The position numbers were made by a program, and so were the translations under genes. A DNA stretch of 12,991 nt from Rickettsia typhi (GTDB lineage: Bacteria; Pseudomonadota; Alphaproteobacteria; Rickettsiales; UBA1997): the NCBI GenBank assembly GCA_945898025.1, contig CAMDGT010000015.1, positions 1-12,991 on the forward strand, given 5' to 3'. A model generated the notes under the pieces. It was not told the origin of the DNA. It saw only the letters and a program-made list of their open reading frames with translations, and searched no databases. Positions 1-7,371 of this stretch are shown here, one piece after another (position 1 is the first letter of the stretch; the number at the start of each line of letters is the position of its first letter).

Positions 1-171
1 GAGAATTATGTTGATTTAATAGATAAAGAAAAGCTTTACAGTCTTGGCCTTATAAAAAATGCAAATACAAAAGTAAAATTAATAGGCGGTTCTGGAGCTT
101 TCAATCCTTCTTTTAAGGTTAAAGTTGATTTATACTCGCAATCCGCAAAGAGCTTTTCGCAAGAATCTTAA
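1..171 (+). CDS. rplO: 50S ribosomal protein L15 (uL15), C-terminal part
   Basis: This is the 3' end of a gene that begins upstream of the window; frame 1 is open from base 1 to a TAA at 169-171, giving 56 residues. The peptide reads like the C-terminal half of L15: a 'LGLIKN' segment, then 'VKLIGGSGAF' and a basic-hydrophobic 'FKVKVDLYSQSAKSF' end, matching the family's pattern of a G-rich strand followed by K-V-x-A/D-x-x-S-x-S-A. L15 is a large-subunit protein that binds 23S rRNA during late 50S assembly. Its place directly before secY is the standard end of the spc operon, which strongly supports the assignment of such a short fragment. The N-terminal part cannot be judged. Confidence 0.85.
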   Translation, partial: ENYVDLIDKEKLYSLGLIKNANTKVKLIGGSGAFNPSFKVKVDLYSQSAKSFSQES

Positions 172-189
172 TCTAAGTTAACTGAAAAA

Positions 190-1470
190 GTGATAGAAAA
201 AAAATCTGAACTATTAAATAGAGTTATATTCACTATATTAATGATACTGATATACAGATTTGGAACTTTTATACCAGTACCAGGAATAAATTCTGATGTG
301 GTTAAAAAAATGTTTCAAACAGATTTAGCTAGTATTTTCGGTATGGTTAATCTTTTTTCTGGAGGTGCATTGCAGAGAATGAGTATATTTGCATTAAATA
401 TAATGCCTTATATAACTGCCTCAATTGTTATGCAGCTTTTAACCTCTATGAATAAGAGTTTAGAGTCTTTAAAAAAAGAGGGGAGTCAAGGTAGATCGAG
501 AATAAATCAATATACAAAGTATCTGACTATAATTCTTGCTATTTTTCAATCTTTTGGTGTCTACTATGCATTATCAAACTCTGACAATAGTGCTTTTGTC
601 TCAGATTCTAAAATTTACCTACTGACTACTGTTGTTAGTCTGGTTGGGGGCACTGTAATGTTGATGTGGTTTGGAGATAGAATAACTAGCGCTGGAATTG
701 GCAACGGAATATCTGTTATCATATTTGTTGGTATAGCCTCTTCCTTACCGTCAAGCTTTATTCAAATATTTGATTTATCTAGAACTGGCGGATATAGTTT
801 TTTATCTATACTAATGGTTTTTGCTATGTTTGTGGGTATTTTATTATTGATTTGCTTCATAGAGAATAGTTATAAGAAAATAAAGATTCAGTATCCTTCA
901 AGTGCAACAATGCGCTCTATGAAAATGCAGGATTCGTCTTTTTTGCCGCTTAAGATAAATATGTCTGGTGTTATACCGCCAATATTTGCAAGTTCATTTT
1001 TGATGATTCCATCTGCACTTTCGCAGTTATTCGATTCTGAATCTGGGGGGGCTATAAGTACTTTATTTGCAAGGGGTAATTTTGCCTATATGCTTATATT
1101 TGGCATTTTAATTATGTTTTTTTGTTACTTTTATTCTTCTATAATATTTAATACCGAAGAAGTTGCTGAAAATTTAAAGAAAAGCAATTGTTTTATAGTG
1201 GGTATAAGGCCAGGCTCAAATACAGCAAGTTATCTCGATAAAATCGTTGTAAGGTTAACTTTTTTAGGCAGTATATACTTAGTCATTATATGCGTTGTTC
1301 CAGAAATCATAGTCACTCAATATTCCGTTCCATTGACAATTGGTGGCACTGGTATATTGATTATGGTGAATGTAGTTCTTGATGTAATGAATCAATTTAG
1401 ATCTTACTTGTATTCTGATAAATATAGCTCAGTTAAAAAAGGCAGAAGAGTGAGGCTTAGAGTAAGATGA
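190..1470 (+). CDS. secY: Protein translocase subunit SecY
   Basis: SecY is the pore subunit of the inner-membrane SecYEG channel that exports and inserts proteins with SecA or the ribosome. The 426-residue product is close to the usual 430-445 and shows about ten hydrophobic segments. Recognisable parts are the plug/TM2 region with 'IMPYITASIVMQL' (about 71-83, SecY signature 1), 'WFGDRITSAGIGNGIS' (160-175, signature 2), the 'NMSGVIPPIFASS' element (257-269), the cytoplasmic loop with 'VGIRPGSNTASYLD' (337-350), and the last helix with 'GGTGILIMVNVVLD'. It ends in a basic tail. The start is GTG at 190, since there is no ATG/TTG between the in-frame rplO stop (169) and this codon; no Shine-Dalgarno is visible. 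The stop is TGA, overlapping the adk start by 4 nt. It sits 18 nt after rplO, so it is co-transcribed with the spc operon. Confidence 0.98.
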   Translation: MIEKKSELLNRVIFTILMILIYRFGTFIPVPGINSDVVKKMFQTDLASIFGMVNLFSGGALQRMSIFALNIMPYITASIVMQLLTSMNKSLESLKKEGSQGRSRINQYTKYLTIILAIFQSFGVYYALSNSDNSAFVSDSKIYLLTTVVSLVGGTVMLMWFGDRITSAGIGNGISVIIFVGIASSLPSSFIQIFDLSRTGGYSFLSILMVFAMFVGILLLICFIENSYKKIKIQYPSSATMRSMKMQDSSFLPLKINMSGVIPPIFASSFLMIPSALSQLFDSESGGAISTLFARGNFAYMLIFGILIMFFCYFYSSIIFNTEEVAENLKKSNCFIVGIRPGSNTASYLDKIVVRLTFLGSIYLVIICVVPEIIVTQYSVPLTIGGTGILIMVNVVLDVMNQFRSYLYSDKYSSVKKGRRVRLRVR

Positions 1471-2138
1471 ATTTAATTTTTCTTGGTCCTCCCGGTTCTG
1501 GAAAGGGAACTCAAGCGCTAAAAATAGCGAATTTATTCCAGCTGATGAATATTTCGACTGGAGATCTGTTGAGAGAAGAGATATTTTTAAAAACAGAATT
1601 CGGAGTTTTGTTTTCATCCTTTATGGAGAAGGGGCTTCTAGTTCCAGATGAATTGGTTATTAGACTTATTGAAAATAGGATTTCAAAAAATGATCGATCT
1701 AGTAGTTTTTTGCTAGATGGTTTTCCAAGAAATATCGAGCAAGCAATTATTCTTAATAATGTCCTGTCTAAGATCGCTAAAAAAATAGATATAGTATTCA
1801 ATTTTGAGATAGATGAAGGATTCTTGCTGGAAAGAATAAAAGGTCGTTTTTCTTGTAAAAAATGCAATATGACCTACAATAAACTTCTCAACGATACAAA
1901 GGTGGACGGAGTTTGTGATATTTGTGGTTCAATTTATTTTGAAAGTAGAATTGATGATAATGAGCAAGTTTTAAAAAATAGGCTTGATGTTTATCGTAAA
2001 TCTAATTTAAAAATAATTGAATTTTATCAAAAAAATAACTTGATTATTTCAATAGATGCTTTAAAAAGCATCTCTTTAGTTTTTGACGACTTGAATAATC
2101 ATATTATCGATTATAAAAATAAAAATGTTAATGGTTAA
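1467..2138 (+). CDS. adk: Adenylate kinase, zinc-type LID
   Basis: Adenylate kinase converts ATP + AMP to 2 ADP in the cytoplasm. The 223-residue product has the P-loop GPPGSGKGT (7-15), the AMP-binding region with 'STGDLLR' (30-36), the family signature 'FLLDGFPRNIEQ' (81-92), and the long-form LID. The LID carries four cysteines as two CxxC pairs (C130/C133 and C150/C153), which in this family bind a structural zinc; this is the rule in Gram-positives and also known in some Gram-negatives such as Paracoccus. The 'RIDDNEQVLKNRL' stretch (161-173) supplies the conserved arginines that contact the phosphates. Its ATG overlaps the secY TGA (ATGA), suggesting translational coupling; secY-adk-rpsM is a common bacterial order. 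The stop codon lies inside the loop of an inverted repeat described separately. Confidence 0.98.
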   Translation: MNLIFLGPPGSGKGTQALKIANLFQLMNISTGDLLREEIFLKTEFGVLFSSFMEKGLLVPDELVIRLIENRISKNDRSSSFLLDGFPRNIEQAIILNNVLSKIAKKIDIVFNFEIDEGFLLERIKGRFSCKKCNMTYNKLLNDTKVDGVCDICGSIYFESRIDDNEQVLKNRLDVYRKSNLKIIEFYQKNNLIISIDALKSISLVFDDLNNHIIDYKNKNVNG

Positions 2139-2147
2139 ATTAACATT
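2124..2147. repeat. Perfect 9-bp inverted repeat at the adk stop / rpsM leader
   Basis: AATGTTAAT (2124-2132) and ATTAACATT (2139-2147) are exact reverse complements, separated by GGTTAA, which contains the adk stop codon. As RNA it would form a 9-bp, 6-nt-loop hairpin with one G-C pair, so it is thermodynamically weak, and no U-run follows. It is therefore not a classic intrinsic terminator. It lies 30 nt upstream of the rpsM start, at the spc/alpha operon junction. Possible roles are a weak attenuator, an mRNA 3'-end or processing element, or a protein-binding site; chance in AT-rich DNA is a real alternative. Confidence 0.4.
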
Positions 2148-2164
2148 AATTATACAACTTAAAA

Positions 2165-2170
2165 AAGGAG
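2165..2170 (+). promoter_or_regulatory. Strong Shine-Dalgarno of rpsM (decides a TTG start)
   Basis: AAGGAG at 2165-2170 lies 6 nt before the TTG at 2177. This near-consensus ribosome binding site, together with the conserved N-terminus A-R-I-A-G-V-N-I-P directly after the TTG codon, fixes the rpsM start. None of the other gene starts in the window has an equally good site. Confidence 0.8.
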
Positions 2171-2176
2171 ACAAAC

Positions 2177-2557
2177 TTGGCTAGGATTGCTGGTGTAAAC
2201 ATTCCAAAGGAAAAAAGGCTCGTTATAGCTTTAACATATATTTACGGTATAGGACCGACTACTGCTAACAAGATCTGCAAAAAAGTTGGTGTTGACTTAA
2301 AAACAAGAACTCATCAAGTTTCAGAAGAGGTTCTTGCTAAACTTAGAAGCTACATAGAGAAAGAAAAAATGACTCTTGAAGGCGATTTAAGGAGGAAGGT
2401 ATCTGCTGATATTAAAAGACTCGTTGACCTTGGTTGTTATAGAGGTATAAGGCATGTTAAAAAGCTTCCTGTTAGAGGTCAAAGAACGCACACCAATGCA
2501 AAAACTCGTAAAGGTCGTGGTGTAGCAATTGCAAACAAGAAAAAAGCTGTAAAATAA
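2177..2557 (+). CDS. rpsM: 30S ribosomal protein S13 (uS13)
   Basis: S13 sits in the 30S head, contacts 16S rRNA and forms intersubunit bridges to the 50S. The 126-residue product has the expected length. It opens with the invariant '[13 protein letters not shown]', followed by the helix-hairpin-helix stretch '[14 protein letters not shown]' (about 22-35), the S13 signature '[14 protein letters not shown]' (about 89-102), '[11 protein letters not shown]', and a lysine-rich tail. The start codon is TTG rather than ATG, supported by the Shine-Dalgarno at 2165-2170 and by the conserved N-terminus. It is the first gene of the alpha operon (rpsM-rpsK-rpoA-rplQ), 38 nt after adk. rpsD (S4), which follows rpsK in the enterobacterial operon, is absent here, as is usual in Alphaproteobacteria. 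Confidence 0.98.
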   Translation: MARIAGVNIPKEKRLVIALTYIYGIGPTTANKICKKVGVDLKTRTHQVSEEVLAKLRSYIEKEKMTLEGDLRRKVSADIKRLVDLGCYRGIRHVKKLPVRGQRTHTNAKTRKGRGVAIANKKKAVK

Positions 2558-2569
2558 ATATTTTAAAAT

Positions 2570-2965
2570 ATGACAAAAAATAATACAAAAAAGCCAGTAA
2601 TTAGCAAAAAAAAGAAAAATGTAGTTAATGGATTGATAACCGTTTATGCAAGTTTCAATAATACCATAGTATCAGTATCTGATCTGCAGGGAAATGTTAT
2701 ATGTTGGTCATCTACTGGAAAGCATGGTTTTAAGGGCTCTAGAAAGGCAACACCTTATGCTGCTCAGATTGCTACTCAGAATGCCGTTGAGACAGCTAAA
2801 GAGCATGGATTGCAAAATGCAAGCGTAAAGATTTTTGGTCCTGGAGTTGGAAGAGAGGCTTCTTTGAGAGCTATTCAAGCAACTGGCATAAATGTATCTT
2901 TAATAACGGATGCAACTTATCATCCACACAATGGGTGCAGACCAGCAAAAAGAAGAAGAGTTTAA
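2570..2965 (+). CDS. rpsK: 30S ribosomal protein S11 (uS11)
   Basis: S11 lies on the 30S platform, near the E site and the path of the mRNA. The 131-residue product has a lysine/asparagine-rich N-terminal extension and then the core: 'GLITVYASFNNTIVSVSD' (about 21-38), 'WSSTGKHGFKGSRKATPYAAQ', 'VKIFGPGVGREASLRAIQ' and the C-terminal signature ending 'PHNGCRPAKRRRV'. The segment before it reads 'TDATYHPHNGC', where most bacteria have 'TDVTPIPHNGC'; this is a small local change at a conserved site. It starts with ATG 12 nt after rpsM without a clear Shine-Dalgarno, so translation may depend on the upstream gene. Confidence 0.98.
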   Translation: MTKNNTKKPVISKKKKNVVNGLITVYASFNNTIVSVSDLQGNVICWSSTGKHGFKGSRKATPYAAQIATQNAVETAKEHGLQNASVKIFGPGVGREASLRAIQATGINVSLITDATYHPHNGCRPAKRRRV

Positions 2966-3015
2966 TCTCTATTCAAATTTTGAAAAACAACATTTAACTA
3001 AACTTAAAAAATCAT

Positions 3016-4041
3016 ATGGGAATTTTAAAGGAAAGCTGGGGGATATTAACAAAGCCATCTTTGGTCGCACTAAAAGAAGGTTACAACGATTTTAATAACT
3101 CAGTCATTGTGCTCGAGCCTTTTGAAAGGGGCTTTGGGAATACTTTAGGCAATTCTTTGCGAAGAGTATTGCTTTCTTGTATCGCTGGTTTTGCAGTTAC
3201 TTCTGTAAAAATTGATGGAGTATTGCATGAATATACTTCAATTGATGGTGTAGAGGAAGATGTTATTGATATTATCATGAATATTAAATCTTTGGCTATT
3301 GCAAAAGATAGTTCCGAGTCTTGTGTAATAAGATTGACATCTGATAGACCTGGTCCTGTTTATGCTGGCTCAATAGATTTACCTGCTGGCGTTGACATTA
3401 TAAATAAGGATCTTCTGATATGTACTTTGAATGAAGGGGTGAAAATCGATATACAAATGAATGTTGAATGTGGAAAAGGTTATGTTGTTGCTGATTCATC
3501 TAAAAAAGATAAAACCGTTGGTTTGATAGCGGTTGATTCAATATTTAGTCCTGTTAAAAGAGTTGCTTATAAAGTTGAGAATGCAAGGGTTGGTCAAGTT
3601 ACCGATTACGACAAGTTGATATTTGAAATAGAGACAAACGGTTCAATTACTCCAGTCGATGCTTTGGCTACAGCTGCAAAAATATTACAAGAACAACTCT
3701 CTGTTTTTATAAACTTTGATGTTGGTGCTATGGATAATGAGGTTAAGAAGGATATTGATATTGAGCCTGACTTTAATCGCAACCTGTTAAAAACAATCGA
3801 AGAGCTTGAATTATCTGTTCGTTCTTATAATTGCTTAAAAAATGAGAATATAACATATGTTGGCGATCTAGTTATTAGAACCGAAGCAGAAATGCTTAAA
3901 ACTGCTAACTTTGGCAGAAAGTCTCTTAATGAACTTAAAGAAAATTTAAAATCAATGAGCTTGTCTTTTGGCGTGAAGTTAGTCAACTGGCCGCCAAAAA
4001 ATCTTGATGAGTTGCTTAAGATCAAGAATAAAGAATTTTAA
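3016..4041 (+). CDS. rpoA: DNA-directed RNA polymerase subunit alpha
   Basis: RpoA dimerises to nucleate assembly of the core RNA polymerase, and its C-terminal domain binds UP elements and activators. The product has 341 residues, normal for Alphaproteobacteria. The N-terminal domain (about 1-235) contains 'FERGFGNTLGNSLRRVLLS' (36-54), the conserved dimer/assembly segment. After an acidic linker (about 238-255), the C-terminal domain (about 256-330) contains 'LELSVRSYNCLKNENI', 'YVGDLVIRTE' and 'FGRKSLNELKENL', closely like E. coli. R269 corresponds to E. coli R265, the main DNA-contact residue, and the 'VNWPP' close is present. So both domains look functional. The ATG at 3016 is 50 nt after rpsK. 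It has no obvious ribosome binding site. Confidence 0.98.
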   Translation: MGILKESWGILTKPSLVALKEGYNDFNNSVIVLEPFERGFGNTLGNSLRRVLLSCIAGFAVTSVKIDGVLHEYTSIDGVEEDVIDIIMNIKSLAIAKDSSESCVIRLTSDRPGPVYAGSIDLPAGVDIINKDLLICTLNEGVKIDIQMNVECGKGYVVADSSKKDKTVGLIAVDSIFSPVKRVAYKVENARVGQVTDYDKLIFEIETNGSITPVDALATAAKILQEQLSVFINFDVGAMDNEVKKDIDIEPDFNRNLLKTIEELELSVRSYNCLKNENITYVGDLVIRTEAEMLKTANFGRKSLNELKENLKSMSLSFGVKLVNWPPKNLDELLKIKNKEF

Positions 4042-4062
4042 TAAAATTTAAATCAATTATCT

Positions 4063-4473
4063 ATGAAACATCGAATTAAAGGAAGAAAATTAAGTAGGAC
4101 CAGTTCACATCGTAAGGCCCTATTAAGAAATTTAACTATTTCCTTAGTTAAATATGAGTTAATAAAAACAACCCTACCAAAGGCTAAAGAGCTTCGCCCG
4201 TTTATTGAAAAAATTGTAACCATGACTAAAGTCGATAGTCTTGCAAACAGAAGACTTGTTTTGTCAATTCTTGCAAATGAGGAAGCTGTTGACAAGCTTT
4301 TTGCTAAAATAGGCAAAAGAGTTTCTGCTAGAAATGGTGGCTATACAAGAATATTAAAATATGGCTTTAGAACTGGAGATAAGGCTCCGATGGCAATAAT
4401 CGAGTTTGTTGATAAATCAAGTGAATCTGATTTTAGTAAAGAGCAAGAAAAACAAAAATTAACCAGTAATTAA
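4063..4473 (+). CDS. rplQ: 50S ribosomal protein L17 (bL17)
   Basis: L17 is a bacterial large-subunit protein near the peptide exit region. The 136-residue product starts '[20 protein letters not shown]', followed by '[27 protein letters not shown]' in short conserved blocks, 'RRLVLSIL' in the middle, and the typical '[26 protein letters not shown]' region split across residues about 92-117. Beyond the normal end there is a charged tail of about 19 residues rich in S, E, K and Q. It is the last canonical alpha-operon gene, 21 nt after rpoA, and ends 1 nt before the rplS start. Confidence 0.98.
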   Translation: MKHRIKGRKLSRTSSHRKALLRNLTISLVKYELIKTTLPKAKELRPFIEKIVTMTKVDSLANRRLVLSILANEEAVDKLFAKIGKRVSARNGGYTRILKYGFRTGDKAPMAIIEFVDKSSESDFSKEQEKQKLTSN

Positions 4474-4474
4474 A

Positions 4475-4852
4475 ATGTCAAACATAATCGATAGCTTTAA
4501 TAAGCAAGAATTAGAAAAGTTAAAATTATTAAAAACTAGCCCTATAAAACCTTTTAATGTTGGCGATAATGTCAGTGTTAAGTATAAAATTACCGAAGGA
4601 ACCAGTACAAGAATACAGGCATTTAATGGTGTTGTTATTGCTAAATCAAAGTCTTTTGAGAATTACTCTGCAACTTTTACAGTTCGTAAAATTAGTAGTG
4701 GCATTGGAGTGGAAAGAAAATTCATGCTTCACTCTCCTCTTGTCTCTGAAGTCGAGATATTGAAAAAAGGAGTTATTCGTAGAGCTAAATTATATTATCT
4801 AAGAAAATTGACTGGTAAAGCATCTAGAATAAAAGAAAAACTTGATTTTTAG
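4475..4852 (+). CDS. rplS: 50S ribosomal protein L19 (bL19)
   Basis: L19 binds at the 30S-50S interface of the large subunit. The 125-residue product has the family core 'FNVGDNVSVKYKITEG' (about 27-42), 'RIQAFNGVVIAKSK', 'FTVRKISSGIGVERKF' and the C-terminal signature 'GVIRRAKLYYLRKLTGKASRIKEKL'-type region (about 99-123, of which RRAKLYYLR is diagnostic). The ATG lies 1 nt after the rplQ stop, so it is probably co-transcribed and translationally coupled with the alpha operon. In most bacteria rplS is found after rpsP-rimM-trmD instead, so the placement is unusual (see findings). No internal disruption is seen. Confidence 0.97.
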   Translation: MSNIIDSFNKQELEKLKLLKTSPIKPFNVGDNVSVKYKITEGTSTRIQAFNGVVIAKSKSFENYSATFTVRKISSGIGVERKFMLHSPLVSEVEILKKGVIRRAKLYYLRKLTGKASRIKEKLDF

Positions 4853-4874
4853 CATTTATAAAATTATCTAAAAA

Positions 4875-5336
4875 ATGACTCTTGGTTTTTTAAAGAAAAA
4901 ACACAAAAAAGGCATAATATTTTTAATTATGTCTTTTTTGCTTTTTTGTTGTTCTGTTGAAAATAATTATTCTAGTTATGTAAGGGTTGAAAAAATTGGA
5001 AGCAAGAAATTTTTTACCTTTTTTGTTGATGATGAATTCATTGTAAAAAATTATAAGTCCCCTCCTTGGAAGAAGTTTCCCAAAATTTCTGTTGCTGAAT
5101 ATGGGTTGCTTTTGAAGTTAATTAAAGAAGATAGCAAGTGCGGATTTGAAAAGTTTGACATAGTTATACATTCCCGTCAAGATAAGGTTTACGACATAAC
5201 TTTTACTCATTTGGTTTCTCAGAATTATAGAGCTCGCCCTATTTCTCCTGTTATTTATAATGGCGAATGTTTGCCTTTTAAAAATAACAAAAACTTTGTT
5301 CGTCACTCTGACGGAAATATATTCAAAGAAAAGTAA
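4875..5336 (+). CDS. Unrecognised exported or lipoprotein-like small protein
   Basis: I do not recognise this family. The 153-residue product begins with a basic stretch (K7-K12), then a hydrophobic core (about I14-F24) ending at C25-C26, then a polar segment. This looks like a signal peptide with a lipoprotein cysteine, but the residues before it (L-F-C-C) do not fit the standard lipobox [LVI]-[ASTVI]-[GAS]-C, so an N-terminal membrane anchor is the alternative. The rest is soluble-looking, with aromatic-rich 'KKFFTFFVDDEF', a 'PPWKKFP' turn, and a C-terminal block 'YRARPISPVIYNGECLP'. Two more cysteines (C89, C132) could pair in the periplasm. The ATG at 4875 is preferred over the in-frame ATG at codon 19 because it keeps the charged n-region. 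It lies 22 nt after rplS and 41 nt before uup, so it is probably in the same transcript. An intact frame and coding-like composition make it a likely real gene. Confidence 0.75.
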   Translation: MTLGFLKKKHKKGIIFLIMSFLLFCCSVENNYSSYVRVEKIGSKKFFTFFVDDEFIVKNYKSPPWKKFPKISVAEYGLLLKLIKEDSKCGFEKFDIVIHSRQDKVYDITFTHLVSQNYRARPISPVIYNGECLPFKNNKNFVRHSDGNIFKEK

Positions 5337-5377
5337 TATTTTCTTTCTTTAAAATCTTAGCTGAAAAATTAGTTTAT

Positions 5378-7246
5378 ATGAAAAATGCTCCTTTATTAGC
5401 GATTAGGAATGCTACTATATCTTTTGCTAAAAAAACTTTGTTTGAAAATCTTGATTTACCCTTATTTCAAAAAGATAAAATATGTTTGATTGGCAAAAAC
5501 GGCGTTGGCAAAACCAGTTTAATTAACTTTATTGCTGGTAAAATAGATGTTGATTATGGGGAGAGGTGGGTTATGCCAAATGTTAAAATTGGCTATTTAC
5601 AACAAGATGAAAAAATTCCTGACGGTTTAAAGGTTTTTGATTTTATAATTAATTCAATTCAATATAGCTCTTTAGCTAAAGAATTTACGGAGCATAAAAG
5701 TTATTTAATTTTATCAATTTGTGATAAATTAGAAATTGATCCAGAAACTTCTACTGAAAAGCTTTCTGGGGGTCAGAAAAGAAGAGTTAATCTTGCTAAG
5801 GCGCTCATTCTTGAGCCAGAAATTTTATTGTTAGATGAGCCAACAAACCATCTTGATTTGAAGTTAATTAATTGGCTTGAGGGTTATCTTTTAAATTATA
5901 AAGGAGCATTGATAGTTATAAGTCATGATCGTAAATTTCTAGAGCAGATATCAAACAAGGTTTTTTGGTTAAGATCGGGAAGTATTAAAATTAACAATTT
6001 GGGTTATAAAAATTTTGATGAATGGTCGCGATTAATTATTGACCAAGAAGAAAGAGAGTTTCACAACCTTAATAAAAAAGTGGAGCTTGAAAGTGGGTGG
6101 TTGCAAACTGGAGTTACAGGAAGAAGAAAAAGAAACATTGGTAGGCTTCATTATTTGCAAGAGCTTAGGGGCAAATTGGAGTTGCAAAAAAACATATTAA
6201 GAAGTAACGCTGATTCTATTAAAATACATAATTTTAAAATTGAAGAAGACTCTCCGCAGGTTATAGTTTCTTTAAATAATATTTCCAAGAATTGGTCTCT
6301 TGAAAATACTGAATCTTTGAATGGTTTTGTTGAAAAAACAAAGAAAATTATTAATAATTTTTCTTTAAAAATTTTAAGGGGTGAAAAAATAGGGATAATC
6401 GGGCCAAATGGAGCTGGAAAATCAACTTTTTTAAAAATGCTAATTGGTGAAATAGAGCCAGATTCTGGAACTGTAAAAAGAGCGGTAGATTTAAGTTTTT
6501 CTTATTTTGACCAAATGCGAGCTAAAATTGCGAGAGGTTCGACAATTCAAAATATATTGTGCGAATCGGGTGGCGATCATGTATTGCTTGCAAATGGCAA
6601 AACTAAGCATATTTGCGGTTATATGAAGGATTTTTTATTCGATCCTAAAGACATAGACACAAGAGTTGACACTCTTTCGGGAGGTCAGCAAAATAGGTTG
6701 TTACTGGCGAAAATTCTTGCTAATCCAGGTAACTTTTTAATTTTAGATGAGCCTACAAATGACCTTGATATGGATAGTTTAGATCTTCTGCAAGAGTACT
6801 TAGTTGCTTATCAGGGAACCATGATTATTGTAAGTCACGACCGTGATTTTTTAGATAATGTTGTAACTAGTATTATTGCCTTTGAAGGAGAGGGTGAGGT
6901 TTTTCAAAATCTTGGCGGTTATAGTGATTATAGCGATTATATGCAAAAATATCGAAAGTCTGAATTTGTAAATCGAGCAAACAAGAGTTCTTCTTCAATT
7001 AATAAGAGCGATGAGAAGTCCAATTTTATTGTAAAAACAGACCTCACTAATAAGCAACTTTTTGAATTAAATAAAATAATTATTAAAATTGATAAATTGG
7101 AGCAAGAAATTACGTCTTTAACCGATAAGTTAATTGAAAATACAGATGTAAAGCAAATTCAGGACATTTCTAACAAGATAGCAAAATTGCAGTCAGAGCT
7201 TGATATTGCAGAATGTAGATGGATGGAGTTAGAAAGTTTAAAATAA
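5378..7246 (+). CDS. uup: ABC-F family ATPase, Uup type
   Basis: ABC-F proteins are soluble twin-ATPase proteins that act on the ribosome or, for Uup, are linked to DNA integrity and branched DNA. The 622-residue product has no membrane segments. ABC domain 1 has Walker A GKNGVGKTS (39-47), signature LSGGQ (129-133), Walker B/D-loop DEPTNHLD (153-160) and SHDR (182-185). A charged linker follows (about 215-290) with 'TGRRKRNIGRL', a Uup-type feature. ABC domain 2 has GPNGAGKST (342-350), LSGGQ (433-437), DEPTNDLD (457-464) and SHDRD (486-490). The C-terminal region (about 555-620) is a predicted coiled coil, as in the DNA-binding tail of Uup. Length, linker and tail separate it from EttA and RbbA. 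Both ATP sites look intact. Its exact substrate in this organism is not shown by the sequence. Confidence 0.93.
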   Translation: MKNAPLLAIRNATISFAKKTLFENLDLPLFQKDKICLIGKNGVGKTSLINFIAGKIDVDYGERWVMPNVKIGYLQQDEKIPDGLKVFDFIINSIQYSSLAKEFTEHKSYLILSICDKLEIDPETSTEKLSGGQKRRVNLAKALILEPEILLLDEPTNHLDLKLINWLEGYLLNYKGALIVISHDRKFLEQISNKVFWLRSGSIKINNLGYKNFDEWSRLIIDQEEREFHNLNKKVELESGWLQTGVTGRRKRNIGRLHYLQELRGKLELQKNILRSNADSIKIHNFKIEEDSPQVIVSLNNISKNWSLENTESLNGFVEKTKKIINNFSLKILRGEKIGIIGPNGAGKSTFLKMLIGEIEPDSGTVKRAVDLSFSYFDQMRAKIARGSTIQNILCESGGDHVLLANGKTKHICGYMKDFLFDPKDIDTRVDTLSGGQQNRLLLAKILANPGNFLILDEPTNDLDMDSLDLLQEYLVAYQGTMIIVSHDRDFLDNVVTSIIAFEGEGEVFQNLGGYSDYSDYMQKYRKSEFVNRANKSSSSINKSDEKSNFIVKTDLTNKQLFELNKIIIKIDKLEQEITSLTDKLIENTDVKQIQDISNKIAKLQSELDIAECRWMELESLK

Positions 7247-7254
7247 GGGTATTT

Positions 7255-7278
7255 GGCATTAAATCTTGCCCCATTTTT
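7255..7278 (+). terminator. Weak terminator-like hairpin after uup
   Basis: GGCA (7255-7258) pairs with TGCC (7267-7270) around an 8-nt loop, and a GGG (7247-7249) can add pairs with the following CC across a bulge. A run of five T follows at 7274-7278. The stem is short, but it lies just after the uup stop in the longest gap between genes, where a transcript end would be expected. This is a low-confidence call. Confidence 0.25.
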
Positions 7279-7299
7279 CTAAAAAAAATAAAATCAAGC

Positions 7300-7328
7300 T
7301 AGACTTTAAACTAACCGCTATATAAAAT
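7300..7328 (+). promoter_or_regulatory. Possible sigma-70-type promoter before nuoD
   Basis: TAGACT (7300-7305, 4/6 match to TTGACA) and TAAAAT (7323-7328, 5/6 match to TATAAT) are separated by 17 nt, in the 125-nt gap upstream of nuoD. It would give a leader of roughly 35-40 nt to the ATG at 7372. Matches of this quality occur by chance in AT-rich DNA, so position is the main support. Confidence 0.28.
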
Positions 7329-7371
7329 ATATTGATTATTTTCCTAAAATCACAAATATTTTTAATTTATA

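Noticed and set aside
1511..1867. 118-codon minus-strand open frame opposite adk
   Set aside because: Lies wholly within the conserved adk coding sequence, and AT-poor stop usage on the opposite strand explains it; all other supported genes are on the + strand.
2083..2117. TTGACG and TATAAA as a promoter for rpsM
   Set aside because: The spacer is 23 nt, too long for a sigma-70 promoter, and better-spaced -10 matches are poor.
2910..3095. 61-codon open frame bridging rpsK and rpoA on the + strand
   Set aside because: It overlaps the conserved ends of both genes in another frame and shows no family resemblance.
4053..4316. 87-codon minus-strand open frame opposite rplQ
   Set aside because: Shadow of a conserved ribosomal protein gene with no recognisable product.
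6931..6965. Short repeated SDY codons near the end of the second Uup ATPase domain
   Set aside because: Only two copies of a three-residue unit; the region is a normal variable loop.
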